In this document: piece by piece, positions 36,224 to 48,800 of the stretch
Numbering within the stretch: position 1 is the stretch's first letter
Layout of the letters: the number at the start of each line of letters is the position of its first letter
From: Marchantia polymorpha subsp. ruderalis
Lineage: Eukaryota; Streptophyta; Marchantiopsida; Marchantiales; Marchantiaceae
Direction: 5' to 3'
Assembly: GCA_037833965.1 (NCBI GenBank)
Contig: AP031356.1
Coordinates: 26,310,501 to 26,374,500, forward strand
Length of the DNA: 64,000 nt
Notes under the pieces: model-generated
Databases searched by the model: none
What the model was told of the DNA's origin: nothing
The model's input: the letters and a program-made list of their open reading frames with translations, nothing else
Position numbers and translations under genes: made by a program

Positions 36224-37618
36224 ATGGGTTTGGACAGATTGACCGAGCATGCAGTGCACCTCAGCTGGGCCTGCTGAAGAAGAAATCACATCAGTGCTCA
36301 TGAAGAATCGACAGTGACATCAGAAAAACTTGTGAAAGCTGGCAAGTATTCAATCAGGTGTCAAGAAAGTTCTCACAAAAGTACAAGAATTGAAAAAGGA
36401 AGTGAGGAAGATCATTCAGCTCCAAATATTGTAAGAGATTCAGAGGCTTTCTCTGAAAGCAGTGGATAATCTCGTTGGAACCACAGATTCAAGTACAGAG
36501 CTTCTACGTGAATTTTAGAGAGTTGGAGATGGAAGGGTAAGTGAAGAAAATTTGAAATGTTCGTATCTTTTTCTATTCCCTTAACCATTAAACCGTGTCA
36601 GTGTCAGCAGTTTCCAACGAAGATCGACTGCGTGCAGGTGGAGAGTACACAAGGACAAGTAGAACCTTACGCTGGCCTCAAGACCAAAATCCTGCAAATG
36701 ATACTTTGGTGAAGGGAGGAGATAAAATTTACGCTTGACAGTTTGACTGACATGAGGCAGTGCTTTGGAAAGAAGCGAAGTGACATAGGGCGATGCAAGA
36801 TATTATCAATATCAGACAACACGGTCATAGGGTAGTCCTCAAAGAGATGACAAATGTACCTTCTGTTCGAGCCATTCTTCTTGAAACAATACCAAGCGCG
36901 ACGGTTCTCGATTTTCTCTGCAGTACTACGGTCTCGTTTCTATGATTCCTCATGTGAGGTCAGTAACTGGTCTCAACATCTTTGCTAGTACTTCCTCTAC
37001 TTAACAGATACAATAACCCATCATCTGTGACAGTAGTTTCTTTGCCGCAGGATCCCACTGGCTAAACAGCACCGACGCTGAAGACTTCTTAAATCAAAAG
37101 TTTACAGCTGTACCTTTACAGACCAAGAGCTCACATTAACTGCAAGCCCACAGAGGTTGTAGTATCTTGCAATACAAAGCCGATTCAAGGTCTGTAATGT
37201 ATGGCTCAATCAAGCTGGTTGATTCTCTTGAATGGAGCTCATGATGTTACTGTTACGAGCTTCTCCAAGAATCCAGGTTGCAGTCGGGATTCAGATAGGT
37301 AGAAAAATCTGAGCATGTCAAAGTACATAAATATGCTAATGTTGATGGGATAAATGGTGGGTTGAATCCATATGCACACTGAAAAGCACTTGAAATTGTA
37401 GAAATTGCAGGGGTGAAAACTTTGAACCCTGTCTAACGCACTTTATTTGACAGTGAATTCACATATGATAATTCAATTGCATCTTCACAGCTTACCTTCA
37501 TGGTTGGTGTTATTCGCCAACATGGTTTCAAAAGTGACTCTGGCTAAAAATGCAGCTGACTAAATACTTGAACCTATCATACACGCCTTGGATCTAAGGC
37601 TCATGCTTAAGCACCTGC
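36224..37618. other. interval with short coding-like pieces, no gene model
   Basis: Several plus-strand stretches look protein-like, for example at 36345-36470 (KAGKYSIRCQESSHKSTR), near 36610-36740 (EDRLRAGGEYTRTSRTLRW) and near 36790-36950 (HGHRVVLKEMTNVPSVRAIL). They are interrupted, do not join at splice signals and match no family I know. They may be remains of a gene or element. The right end lies just downstream of the lysidine synthase gene. Confidence 0.35.
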
Positions 37619-40600
37619 TTAATGCCAGGATGCTCTACCTCCACCCAGAGGATTTCTTGGGCAAAATCTTGCGGTGAATGAAAAAATCTTGCAATGCGCA
37701 AAGCCTGCAAACTGCAAAGGAGGCAACCAGCCAAGCATCAGAAAAGATCGAGTAATCCTTAGAAAAACGAAGACGGAAAGAAAGTGTGATTAGTTTTCCA
37801 CACAACCGAACCTGTAGCACCTCTTATGAATCTGCTAACAAGGCTTTATATGAAGCCAAGATCTCTTTTACTCTTGAACACTTGCCTCAATCGTAAAAAA
37901 ACGCATGAACTTGAAAGAGAAATCTTACTGGCAATACAAGAAGAAGTCCCTGAGCAGTGGTGAGTACAGGTAGACTCCTCCTTATAGGCTTGGGAAACTT
38001 TTTCAGGATTTCGAGGGCTTCCCTGGCTTTCGATACCTTATAACTTTGACACCCTGCCATTGGGGAAGTTTTCCGCTGTGCGACGTTCAACAGATCTCTA
38101 TTACACTCAAGTATACTCAAGCCCCTCGTATTTCTTATTGATGTACCTTTTTCCTCCCCGTGACCAGTCTTACACAGCTTGATTTCCCTACAAGGATATC
38201 CTGTGGTTGCATTCCCCGTAAGCTCACCGCAAGCAAAATTACAGCCTTGACCCCACTCTTGACTTCTTCCTTTGGCAAGATCGGATAAGTATTGCCAATC
38301 TCTGTCTACATAATGACGAACGTACAAAAGGGGCCCGTCACGCAAGAAACCGCAATACTCTTCTGCAGTATTTAAGTCACTTGTACGGGATATGTCTGTT
38401 GCTTTATGATTCAAACTGACACAAAATCGATCCATATAATTCAGGACCTGTCCACTCGATATCCTTTTCATCATCCTGTCACCAACTGTAGTCATCAAGC
38501 AAGGTGATTCACTGGTTTGCTCCACAGAAGATTTAGCCGTATCTATTGCCATTTCAGAAGTCAAGTTTTCTAATAATGCTGCTCCATCTTCTGATATCAA
38601 CCCTAATAACTTGAAATCTTTGACACGACTTGGAGGCTTTTCCATCGTAACGGCCTCTGGAGCAACACCAATCAAGTTGGTGTCCTCGACGACAACAGGT
38701 TCTGCTGCGCTTAGAACCGAACTTCTGTGCGTGTGTACAGGCATCCCCAGTCCACTCCACATACATGATTCTGGGGATAAGAAAGAGTCCAACTCCTGTG
38801 TAGTTGATTTCAATATCCCGGAAGGTGGTGGAGAGTCAGGAGAAAAACAAAAAACGGCTTTTGAGCCCTTCGAACCGGGCAAAGGAAAAACGTAGCACCC
38901 TCCGACTGTGCACGCTCCCTGTTGCACACGAGACTTTAATTATACTGATGTATACTAACACAAAACTTCGAATTCAGAACGACACGAGGACATCCAACAT
39001 TGTTCAGTACTAAGAGACAGGAACAGTGTTGATCTCTAGCTCGCTCCATAGGTCAACCAAACTCCATAGATCAAGACCTCTGGAGTTTGGCTCAATAAGA
39101 TGCCCTTCTAACAAAGCCTTCTTGATGTCCTTAAAGCATATGAGAGAGTGGCAAGCAGCCCAACCTGTAAGCTCCCTAAACGCAAGCGGTCGAGGAGCAT
39201 CTCCACAACCCTTCCTCGAGGAGGCTTTGCCCTCTGAGCTACAAACTGGAACAAAGCACTGCCAACTGTGAGGTCCAGTACACCTTCAGTATCCTATATC
39301 CTCAAAGTGAGCGGTAAAACAAAAGAAGGCTGCAGGTGAAGCAACTAACCTGTAATATGGCAGCCACTGCTCGATGGGTCACAATGTCAGTGATGCCTCT
39401 GGAAACAAGCTTTTGGACATCGACCGTTACATTACCAAGATCCTTCAGATATACACGAACAGTTCTTGTGAGCACGAGGTAGAACATCGTCCACTTACAC
39501 GGGCACTTCTTCTACTCTGAAAAGATGATGAAGCTCTAGTTTTTTGCAATGACAACCCTCGAAACGCTGATTAACATGTGGTTACAAACATGAACATCCA
39601 CTCTCATTCTCGTTAATACCTGATCACAAGAAGCTTTGTTCAAATGAGGCTACAAGTTTTAATGCGCCCGTTGGACAACAGAGCAACACTGGCGCTTACA
39701 TGCGAGATCCGTGCCACATCACGCAAGAGAAAGTCTCGATCTCTATCGATAGAGAATCGCATCTTGCGACAGAATTCTATCACTTTTGGAACTTCTTTCT
39801 TCAGGAGCACTGCAATCCAGTCACTTTTGCTCGTGATGTTTCTTGCTACAACTTAGGTAGGTTGCCAAATGACTCCTCATGCTTACAGATACTAGTTCAG
39901 AGCACAAGCTTCACCTCGTCCTACCGGACGGTAGGACGGAGGACAAACCACCCAAGTTACTCACAATATTCTGGTTCGTGCAGTGCTTTGCGTATACGAT
40001 TGCGTGCAAAAGTGAGATTGGCATTCGTTGGGTCCTCAACCCAAGCTTGACCACTCTGCTTACATACCTGATGAGAAAGGGTATCAAGCTTCAAGATACA
40101 TATGGAGGGAGGCATTTAAAAACGCCGGACAGGACTCAGGCATGTAGAAGAGAGCCCTAATTTGAATCCCAAAGCACACAAAAAATCCGCTGAAAGGACC
40201 AATCCGAATGGGAAGGACAAATCCGGTGATAAGATCAACTTTAGGAAGCTACCGACTGACTGTGAAATCCTGCTACTTGACTCAACCATGAAGCCAAGAC
40301 CTCATTTAGAAAACTTATAAGCAGTATCGCCATCATGACCCATGTCCTCACCACATAAAGCTCCTGTTTCGAAAAATTGAGCAATGGCCTGACCAGAACC
40401 AAAGAAGAACGAGCGGGACAGTGCATTGTTGATAAGACTGGATGACGATCTGCTGCAAATGCCATTCCCGCTAATCCCACAATCTCACTCCGACGAGACA
40501 ACCGAAGAATGAAAAGTTCTGCCTGCACTTTACAGAACGTGAAGACTTAGGATCGGTACCTATTCTATAAGTTCACTCGTTACGTATCGGCATTACAATT

Positions 40601-43600
40601 CACGCAATCACTAAAAGCACTTAACAATCTATACTTTTAGTTTAAGAATACGTTCAATGCAAGTGTGAGATGTCAGGTGGGGAAGTATGGAGGAGGAGCA
40701 TAAATCACGAACCTGGTCGTTGGCATGATGTGCTGTGAGCAGTGCTTGGACACCTGACTGAATACAAGCCTGTGAAAGCAAAGAATACCTGCAGGTCGAA
40801 ATGTGATACCCCTCAGCACTTCATCCTCGAACTCGTCAACATTCCCACAATTCTCAACACATTATCACAAATACAGGAGAGTCTTGAGGGGATACTTCGT
40901 ACCCAGAATTTTTATGGCTGTATCATTGGCATTTGCCTGTAATTTCCTGGTAAAGACCCTGTGCCCAGGCCAAAGGTTTCTTGTAGCAACTTACTGATAA
41001 TAAGAGGGAAGATGGAAATAAAGATAGACTATGAGAGAGTGAGAGGGGTGTGTCGTACAGTAGGAGTTCTCCCCATCAATGAGTACTCAACATAGTACTC
41101 AACAGAGCAGCAGCTTTGGTTTTCAAGTCAAAGCTCAGAATTGACGAGTGTTTTTCTGATGCAATCAGATGAGCAAGGTTGTTTCATGCAGCTCTCATCC
41201 GGTGGAACGTGATGTATGTAACCAGATTACAAAGAGTTGCTTCATCCAGTGTGCCACAGCTTGCAAGCGGCAGGGTGGTTCCCTATCTTCCTATCCTTGT
41301 TACTAGAGAATAACTGCCATCCTTTGAAGTTAAAACTTAAACCTTCAGCCTAGGCAATGAAACCCCTGAAAAATAATCTTCAAAAGGTGAAGGGTATATC
41401 GTGGACGGATGAAATAAGTAGAATATGAAGGTAGTTCATTGAAGGATTCCATCAAAGAACTGTGGGGCTGCCACCCCTAAGACGCACTGATGAGCAGAAG
41501 GTACGGCTAGGATGACTAACTTGATACGAAATGCTCGCGGCACATAGCTCCTCTTGTATGAGGAGGCTGCAAGATGACTGATCGAAGAAAATTGTGAACG
41601 TGAAAAGAATGGGTTGGAGACATAAAGAAACAGGATGAGCTTCAGTACGGAATATCTGAAAAAATAATGGAAATAATGGAGTTTGCAGAAGATAATGGAT
41701 TCTGCCTAATACGAGTGTCTCCCAAGGAAGACCTTCGGCGTTTCCGGCCTAAGGATTTACAATACAGGCGTGTCCGACATTTTCGATTTGGTGTATACAC
41801 CACACCAAGTATGCACCATACAAAAAAAGGAAATAGAAAAAACCATTCACCAATCATTTGTCCCACGAGCTTTCATCAAAGAAGAGAGTGATGTACTTCA
41901 GCTCTGTATCTTGAGGCAAGTATGACCTACTTCTGTAAATATTTTCAAGATTTCTGCATTAAACTCAGAGCATACTGTTGAAGTGTGTTTTAACAGTTGT
42001 TACATTGTTTTACAGTTGTTCAACATTGTGTTATTCAACAGTTGAAAGCTGGCTTCGTATCCTGAAGCTGTAACAAAGTAACCCACCTGGCATTACGCGC
42101 TGCTTCTTGAAGATGCCCTGGAGATGGTTTGCCGTTAGGCCACTTGCATTTCAGTATTCTACAATTGAATCCTGCATCATTGAATTTCAATATAAGAAAT
42201 TATGTTCCAAATGTCCATCTTCCAGAGCTGCCGAAAGTCCAACGCAGACATTTCCATGTAAGAAAATAGAAATATCAAAAAATGAGAAACCAAAAACAGC
42301 CTAGCTCGTCACAATAAGCAAAAGTCCGTTTACTTTAAGAAGGATCGAGAAAAGCTTGAGCAAGTCCGAATTATTCTCCAAAGGCTTCATGGCAAGATGA
42401 CAGATAAGGGTATAGTCGATCCATATGAAGATGTATGGGGTATAACGTTAAGCAATCACAACACTCAGATTATTTAAAACATATGTCATTCACCTATAAC
42501 TGGTATAACCAGTAATTCTGGAGGATATGTTGATTTAGCAATTTTCTATCCATAGATTATAAAATAAATGATATTAAAAAATATCATTTATATCATTTAG
42601 CTCCATCACCAGTACACTCAATATCAACTACTTAGGAAACTACACATTATCATGCAGCACAATTCTTCGGACAAGAACTCTAAGTAGAAAAAGTGGTAAT
42701 TCCCGATTAACCGGAAGAGAAACGAGTGCAAGTGCCAGCAGAAATTCATACAAGATATTCTACCAATGTTCAAGTCCAACCGCAGGCAAGTGATGAATGT
42801 CTGCATACAGCACAGTACTTCAGGTATACACTACCTAGTTTGAGAGCCCATTCTTTGACAAGCAAAGCTTCCTCAGCACTGTCCTTCCTCAAACTGTGAT
42901 CCACCACGTACGCAAATAGCTCGCCGACTCCTTGTCTCGCATATCCTTCACGCTGAACAGTCAGTCTCTTCCATCGAGCGATCAAGAGACATAACGCTAT
43001 GCTGTCAGCTCCTCCGGATACCGCAATCGCTGCAACGGTAAAACCCCGACAGGTTAGTTAATCATCTCACAGGTGGATATAACCAGTTCAAATTTAAAAT
43101 TGGCAAAAACCCTCAACATAAACCTCAACTCAACCAAAGGAACGTGCTAAAATACAAACCCTTCCAGAGAGCAATATCATTGTGAATGGCTTATCTGAGC
43201 CTTCATTATCGATGAAAGGCTTAATGTTTTAATGCCGATCAAGAGACTCACAAATGTGCTATCCAAACTTCTAGGAATGCACATCCAGCTCTCACTCACA
43301 AAAGAGTTCAAACTAAATCTGGGCATCAAGTTTGTACTCATCTCTGAACCAGCCAAAGGCGTCATTCGAGCCCCCAATTGATCTGTAGTTCCAAGACTTG
43401 GGAAAATCACTCAAGATTCAGCAGTCTTCTACCCAAGAACAAAAATAAACAATGCTGCAGGGAAGTTGGTCCTTTGTCTAATCATTGAAAATATGTCTTG
43501 CCCTGTAGGTCAAGCTATACAACGATGCCTCAGCTGAGAAATGCCATAAATTCGGATCCTAACAAGAGAGCAGAAAAAAAGTTAGAAGTAGCATCCACAG

Positions 43601-43724
43601 TTTCGGCAACGAACTAGAAGAAGACAGGCTCACCAATGCGGTGCGACGGATTCAGACCAGAGAGTCGCATTTGCGAAGAAAATTTGGCATCCACCTTGTC
43701 CCAAGAAAAATCCTCTGCATCCAT
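37619..43724 (-). CDS. RSY3: tRNA(Ile)-lysidine synthase, RSY3/TilS family
   Basis: Minus-strand exons found: 43724-43634, 43029-42835, 42171-42087, one unresolved short exon between 42086 and 40770, then 40769-40713, 40522-40352, 40067-39965, 39809-39700, 39511-39350 (5' end tentative), 39245-39165, 38918-37929, 37711-37619. Key parts are the PP-loop HRIAIAVSGGADSIALCLL, FAYVVDHSLR, GHLQEAARNAR, LTAHHANDQAELFILRLSR, LVRPLLNFSKQELY, AWVEDPTNANLTFARNRIRK, GGCYVFPLPGSKGSK and the end PRNPLGGGRASWH. TilS converts C34 of tRNA-Ile(CAU) to lysidine in organelles and bacteria. The Arabidopsis homologue, as I recall, is RASPBERRY3 (At3g24560), needed for embryo development. One large 990-base exon carries the plant-specific C-terminal region. 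The first Met follows an in-frame stop and gives no obvious transit peptide. A candidate for the missing exon starts near 41650 (ends CAG|ATATTCC), but its donor is unclear. Confidence 0.88.
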
Positions 43725-45868
43725 CTGCTCCTCTTCCCTTCTCTTTCCTCTCAGATGGTCTCCGTCCCTCTTTCCTCCCTTCCTTCGTCACCCTGCTGGA
43801 TCCTGGACATCGTCCTAATTGTAATGGTTGCCTTCCATTCTATTCTCCAGAACTACTTCCTGTGCGACAGTCATCGTCCTTACTTCCTTCTCTCCAAGAT
43901 CGGACGCCGGACACAAGCAAATTAAATTCTCTCGGCGTACACTACCCTTGAAGTCGCACAATCTGCACGTTTCAAAGTGAGCTCAATTCTCGATGATTGT
44001 CTCTGTTCATGCGATTTCCAGCCAAAGACGTCACTCAGCTGTTCAGAGCGACTTTCCTCTGAATTGGATCACGGGCAATAATTCAAGATGCGGAAAACGC
44101 ACACTCCTCCGCATTAGAGTACACAAAGCTCTTAACCATCATTAGCCCGAACGCAACTGACGAACAGTAAATGAAGAGCACCTCCGTATCAGACTGTATC
44201 CAGTTTCAGTGATGAACAGATATCCCTCTTGATCGTTTCATTTGCCTGGGAAGGCCTGTTTTCAGGCCAGGATGCAATGTCCTCTGTAAGGGAGACACAA
44301 TGAACCAGAAGATGGTGAAATGGAAAAAGGAGACCACTGCGGTGGTGAAGAGATTCCATGAATATTCTGCGAGTGGTACACAGTGGATTTTGAGGACAGG
44401 GGAACGGGCACCGTTGTGTGCTCAACCACGAATGGAGTGGACATCCAGACAAAGCTCAAGAAGGACGACACAACGACGTGAGGAAGGTCATTCGTCGAGA
44501 GAACAAGCATTCTTCATGGCTCCAGCTTTCAGTTTGAGGGATTTTGGATGTCATAATTTTGTTCGATTGTACAAACACCATAATGCGCAGGCTGCACTGA
44601 CTAGTACTGACCTAGCAATGGCTGCTCGACGAGGTGTCTAGAAGTCTCTCCAGATGTCTGTCACTCGTGCAGCCAACGATATATTCAATCAGGGTTTACC
44701 GGAGGTGTATCATACTGGTGGGACTGCCTCATTCGACTCGATTTATAGTAGTCTCAAGAGTTTGATCAGTTCACGGGGGAAAGAGTCGATAATCTGCGTC
44801 AAACGTCTCGTGGTTGGCTTTTCCACAAAAGATGTTAGATGGAGACGAGAATTCTTCCCGAAGTGTAAATGCCTTCCTCTACACATTCGCCTTTGAGTCC
44901 GACTGATGGCCAATCAAGAATGTTTAGTCATGTGCACTGAGATATGTCCAATGAAAACTCGAATGCGCAGTCTGTGAAACGTCTCGCGGAGAGCTTTCTT
45001 GAATGCAAGTAAATAACCAGCGCATGCCTGTCCGGTACGAACGCTAGAACTCACTTCATAAGTGCAGAAGCTTTGCCTGGTATTGACCGGAAAGAGAATT
45101 GGGCTCAAGCTGTATTCGAGTTTGCGCCGCCACAGAATTTACCGTAAATTGTCGACAAAAAAATCGCTTTTTTATCCGTGAATTCAAACTGCGGGTAAAT
45201 CATGACTTTCTACAAAAACACTCGTTTTGGTATCTTTGACTAACTTCTAACGTCCACATACGGAGTACTTAAAAGTGAAAATGGCCATACAATCTGATTC
45301 CCAGACAATGGATGCGAAGACGAACAAACTAAAATTCATCTGCCAGCGTACATGAGGTGACAAGAGTTGGCAATTGAGAAGTTAAAGCAAAGCCTTCTCA
45401 TCTGATGCTTCCAACGGCATATAATTATAAATCGTGAGGTTTTCTTCAAAACCTATCACGATTTATATTTTTCAAAGCATGAGAAGAGAAGGATAAATGC
45501 ACATCAGATATCCCGTAGTCTAGTCCACTGATGTCCGATTACAAATCTTCACTCCAAATTAATGCCAGCTTCCTAGCAGATTACTATTGATTGCATATCG
45601 CATCGAGGTCAGGACTAAAAATCACTCCCGTCAGTTGCTGAAGTCGTGAGAACCGCTTTAAATTGGGTCACCACGAGACTAGAGTATGATGTATACAACG
45701 AATCCATTCAATTACAAGGATTTTGACGCGAACTACCCAATGTGAGCAGTTTAAAGAATATCTCGAAAATATGTACACTACCTATTCCCACTTTGTGGCA
45801 ATAAACAGTTTCAGAATAACAACTAGCACTCGATCCTCGTGATGGCAAGAGCGCATTTGTCATACAAT
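43725..45868. other. interval with no confident gene; one hairpin
   Basis: Plus-strand frames at 44300-44641 and 44654-44896 share one reading frame, separated by a stop. They have mixed protein-like composition (KMVKWKKETTAVVKRFHEY; AANDIFNQGLPEVYHTGG) but no recognisable domain. A hairpin at about 45392-45490 is listed separately. The left part, next to the lysidine synthase start, should hold that gene's promoter. Confidence 0.4.
45392..45490. repeat. imperfect hairpin of about 95 bases
   Basis: The outer arms CTTCTCAT..TGCTT (45394-45410) and AAGCATGAGAAG (45475-45486) pair. So do inner arms ATAAATCGTG (45427-45436) with CACGATTTAT (45457-45466) and GGTTTT (45438-45443) with AAAACC (45448-45453), around a CTTC loop. 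Size and shape are like a plant hairpin RNA or a tiny foldback element. Confidence 0.65.
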
Positions 45869-48800
45869 CTAAGGCTTGGACTGCTTCTTCGTCTTCCTCG
45901 ATTTCTTGCCAGTGTCCTGCACACGCCATACACGTTCATGTCGATAAGCATCACCAACTTATCTTCGACCATAGTGCGAGCGTAACGAACTTCACCTAAC
46001 AACTTCGAATACTCTCCTCGGTCGACTGGAAAAGTGAACAGACAGCAGGCGAACTTCTACTTAAAGAGAGCAACACGCGTTTAACTCCCCGGTGAGGGCA
46101 ATTGAGGAAATGGAAGAAAATAATGGAATGGAAGTGGAAAAGCAGCATCCTCATTCATCTGCTTCGACGCAATCAGCTGTGGCCATAGCACAGAACCTGA
46201 TGCCAAGCGCAACCTGTGAACATGCTGATCTACTCACGCTATACAAAGGCCTCACTTCAAAACGAAATATTCTGCAAGTTCTCTTCAACAAATGAACCAG
46301 AAAGTGGGGGATCCACAAACGGAGCAAATGACAGGCGCTCCCTCGTTTGCGACGTTTTGTAGACGGCCGGATCCAGCACAAATTGCATAATTTACCTTCT
46401 TGTAAGCTGAGTAGGCACTTCTCCCCGTCAATGTCCGCCCATCTTTTACATAAACCTGAAAGCAGGTGGCACTTAGTTACTTTGAAGGATCGAATGGCGG
46501 TCTAAAAGGGTCAGTTTGTGCTACATACTTGCTACCCATGTTACCTGACCCGGATGTAGTGAAGGAACAAGCAACTGCTATGCTTGGTGGATAGTTCTCA
46601 TACTGACTGCTGATCAAACCCAGTACAGTTGCTAAGAACAACCTTTCTTCCAAGATCGTGGACTCTGACCCACTATACTTACTCGTTTCTTGTTCTCTAC
46701 AATCCAGTATCCATTCCCACTGGCAGATGCTGACGCCGATGTAGAGGCCCTCCTGGTATTTTCTCGAAATAGAGTCCAGGCTTTTCTCTTCCCTTTTGAT
46801 GAAGGTTTGCTGACTGTAGTCCTCTGAGAAGAAGTTGTAAAAGAACCATTCGCTTTTCTGTTTTTGGTGCCTTTCGAGGAAGACCGCTTTTGCTTCCTTC
46901 GTGACTGCGGCTGACTACAGTCGAGCTGGGCAAAATCAGTGCTGTCCATACCTTGAGAGTGCCCAAACTGGTTCCTGCGCAGACACTTCTAGGCCTTAAT
47001 TGTTGTTCTTTTGAGAGTAGCTCATCATCTGGATCTGCTTTCGCTAAGCCAGCTACTCTTAACTAAGCAGAAAGTATCTCAGTAAGAATCAAAACCAAAA
47101 AAGATAAATCAGCTTCGACCAGATGGATGACGTACCTATAGTCGATATAGACAGGCTCTAGATCAAGACCACCGTTCACTGAAAGCGCTTCCACGGGTTT
47201 GAAATGTGGTAACCTTTCACGAAGCATATCAGCAATTATGCCGTCCTCCGACCTACTTGCAGAGGCCAACCGGTCCGAGAGGCCTTCCATTTCATCAGGT
47301 GAGAAGTTTCCAGTGTAGGATTTCCATAAGTCGCTCCCATCCATGACAGGAGCCTTTCCTTTCGAGCTCGAACGACTTTCGCGCGCGTTCGACGTCGATA
47401 CTGCCCTTCGTATATCGAAGTCAAGGTTCCGGTTCTGCACAGAGGTTGTGCTGCCTTTGCCATATCCTCTCTGCATGGATTGAGAACAGGAAACTCTAGA
47501 TCGTGACTTTTCTCGCCAGAGCTCGTCGTCATCACTAAGTGTGATAGGCTCAGCTTTAATATCGCCAGTTTTCTTCACGACAGTTGGGAAGGAATTTTTC
47601 GAATCTAGAAAATTGATTGGCTCAGCTTTAGTTTTGCCCAGTTTCTTGGCAACGACCGAAGATCTGTTCTCAGTATCCAGGCCTGGAATACGTAGAACAG
47701 TCTTCTTCAATGCAGCAGGAGACGAGGTAGACGAAGGAAGATTTTTCGGAATAACCGAACTCTGGAGGGACCGACGGTTTCTTTGAGGTCGTGAACCTGT
47801 AAAATATACGAGTGAGAGATGCGCAACTTCTTGGGACAAAGGCCAGAAAAACCGAAAAAGTCTACAACGAAAACCAGAACTGAGGATCAAAATTGCATAT
47901 CTTTCGTTGGGAGTAGAGAATAAAAACACCAAAACACTATTTCGATGATCGGGAGGAAAAATGACTGGATGAAGGAGGTGCTTGACTGCACAAACTCTAG
48001 GTCGATAAAAGAACCATTCATGGGTTACGTACCAGCACACAGCATTTCATCATCGGAGAAATCCTCAATATCGTCAAAGTCATCTGCGTTAGAATGCTGA
48101 GAGCAATCTGTCATCCCCTTCTTAGAGTCATCAAGAGAAGGACGAGCCTGGTTATGTAGGTTAATACAGGAATCGCCAGGCTCTGCTTTCACTTTCTTTA
48201 ACACTGCGTGCCGATCGACTTGAGAGTTTTCAGAGACAAAACAGTCCTTAACAGCTGAAGATGATCCACGTCTCAATCGCACAAAAGCTTTCTTCCGCTC
48301 TATAACCGGTGTTTCTTGCGTTCTCTCGTCGTCAATTCTTGATACATCTACTGAAGGCAAACTCGAGTCGTCCGCAAGGCATGGAAAATTTGATTCTAGC
48401 TTGACTTGAGCACGAGATACAGATCTCCTTCCTCGCTTAGAGATAGGTACAAAATCCTGCTCCTCCTCGCTGTCTTCGACAAAGTTCACTGGCAGGCAAC
48501 TATTTGAAGGTCGATTCGCGGCTCGTCCAGAACTAGAGGGAGGAGTAGAAACGTCTAATACAACCACATTCTCTCTTGATCCGATTGGAACGCTCACTTT
48601 CTTATCGCTTATATCTTCTAGGGGGGTCTCGGTTACCGGACTACACTCACGCTGTCCAGTTAGACCCTGTTTCACTTTAAGGTGATCAAATTTCGGCTTC
48701 TCATCCCTTTCTTGAGATGAATCTACAAGAGCATATCCGTCAAAGATTGGTGGTGAGCATCCCAATTTGTCAAAACTATGGGAGGATGAAGTAACTACAC

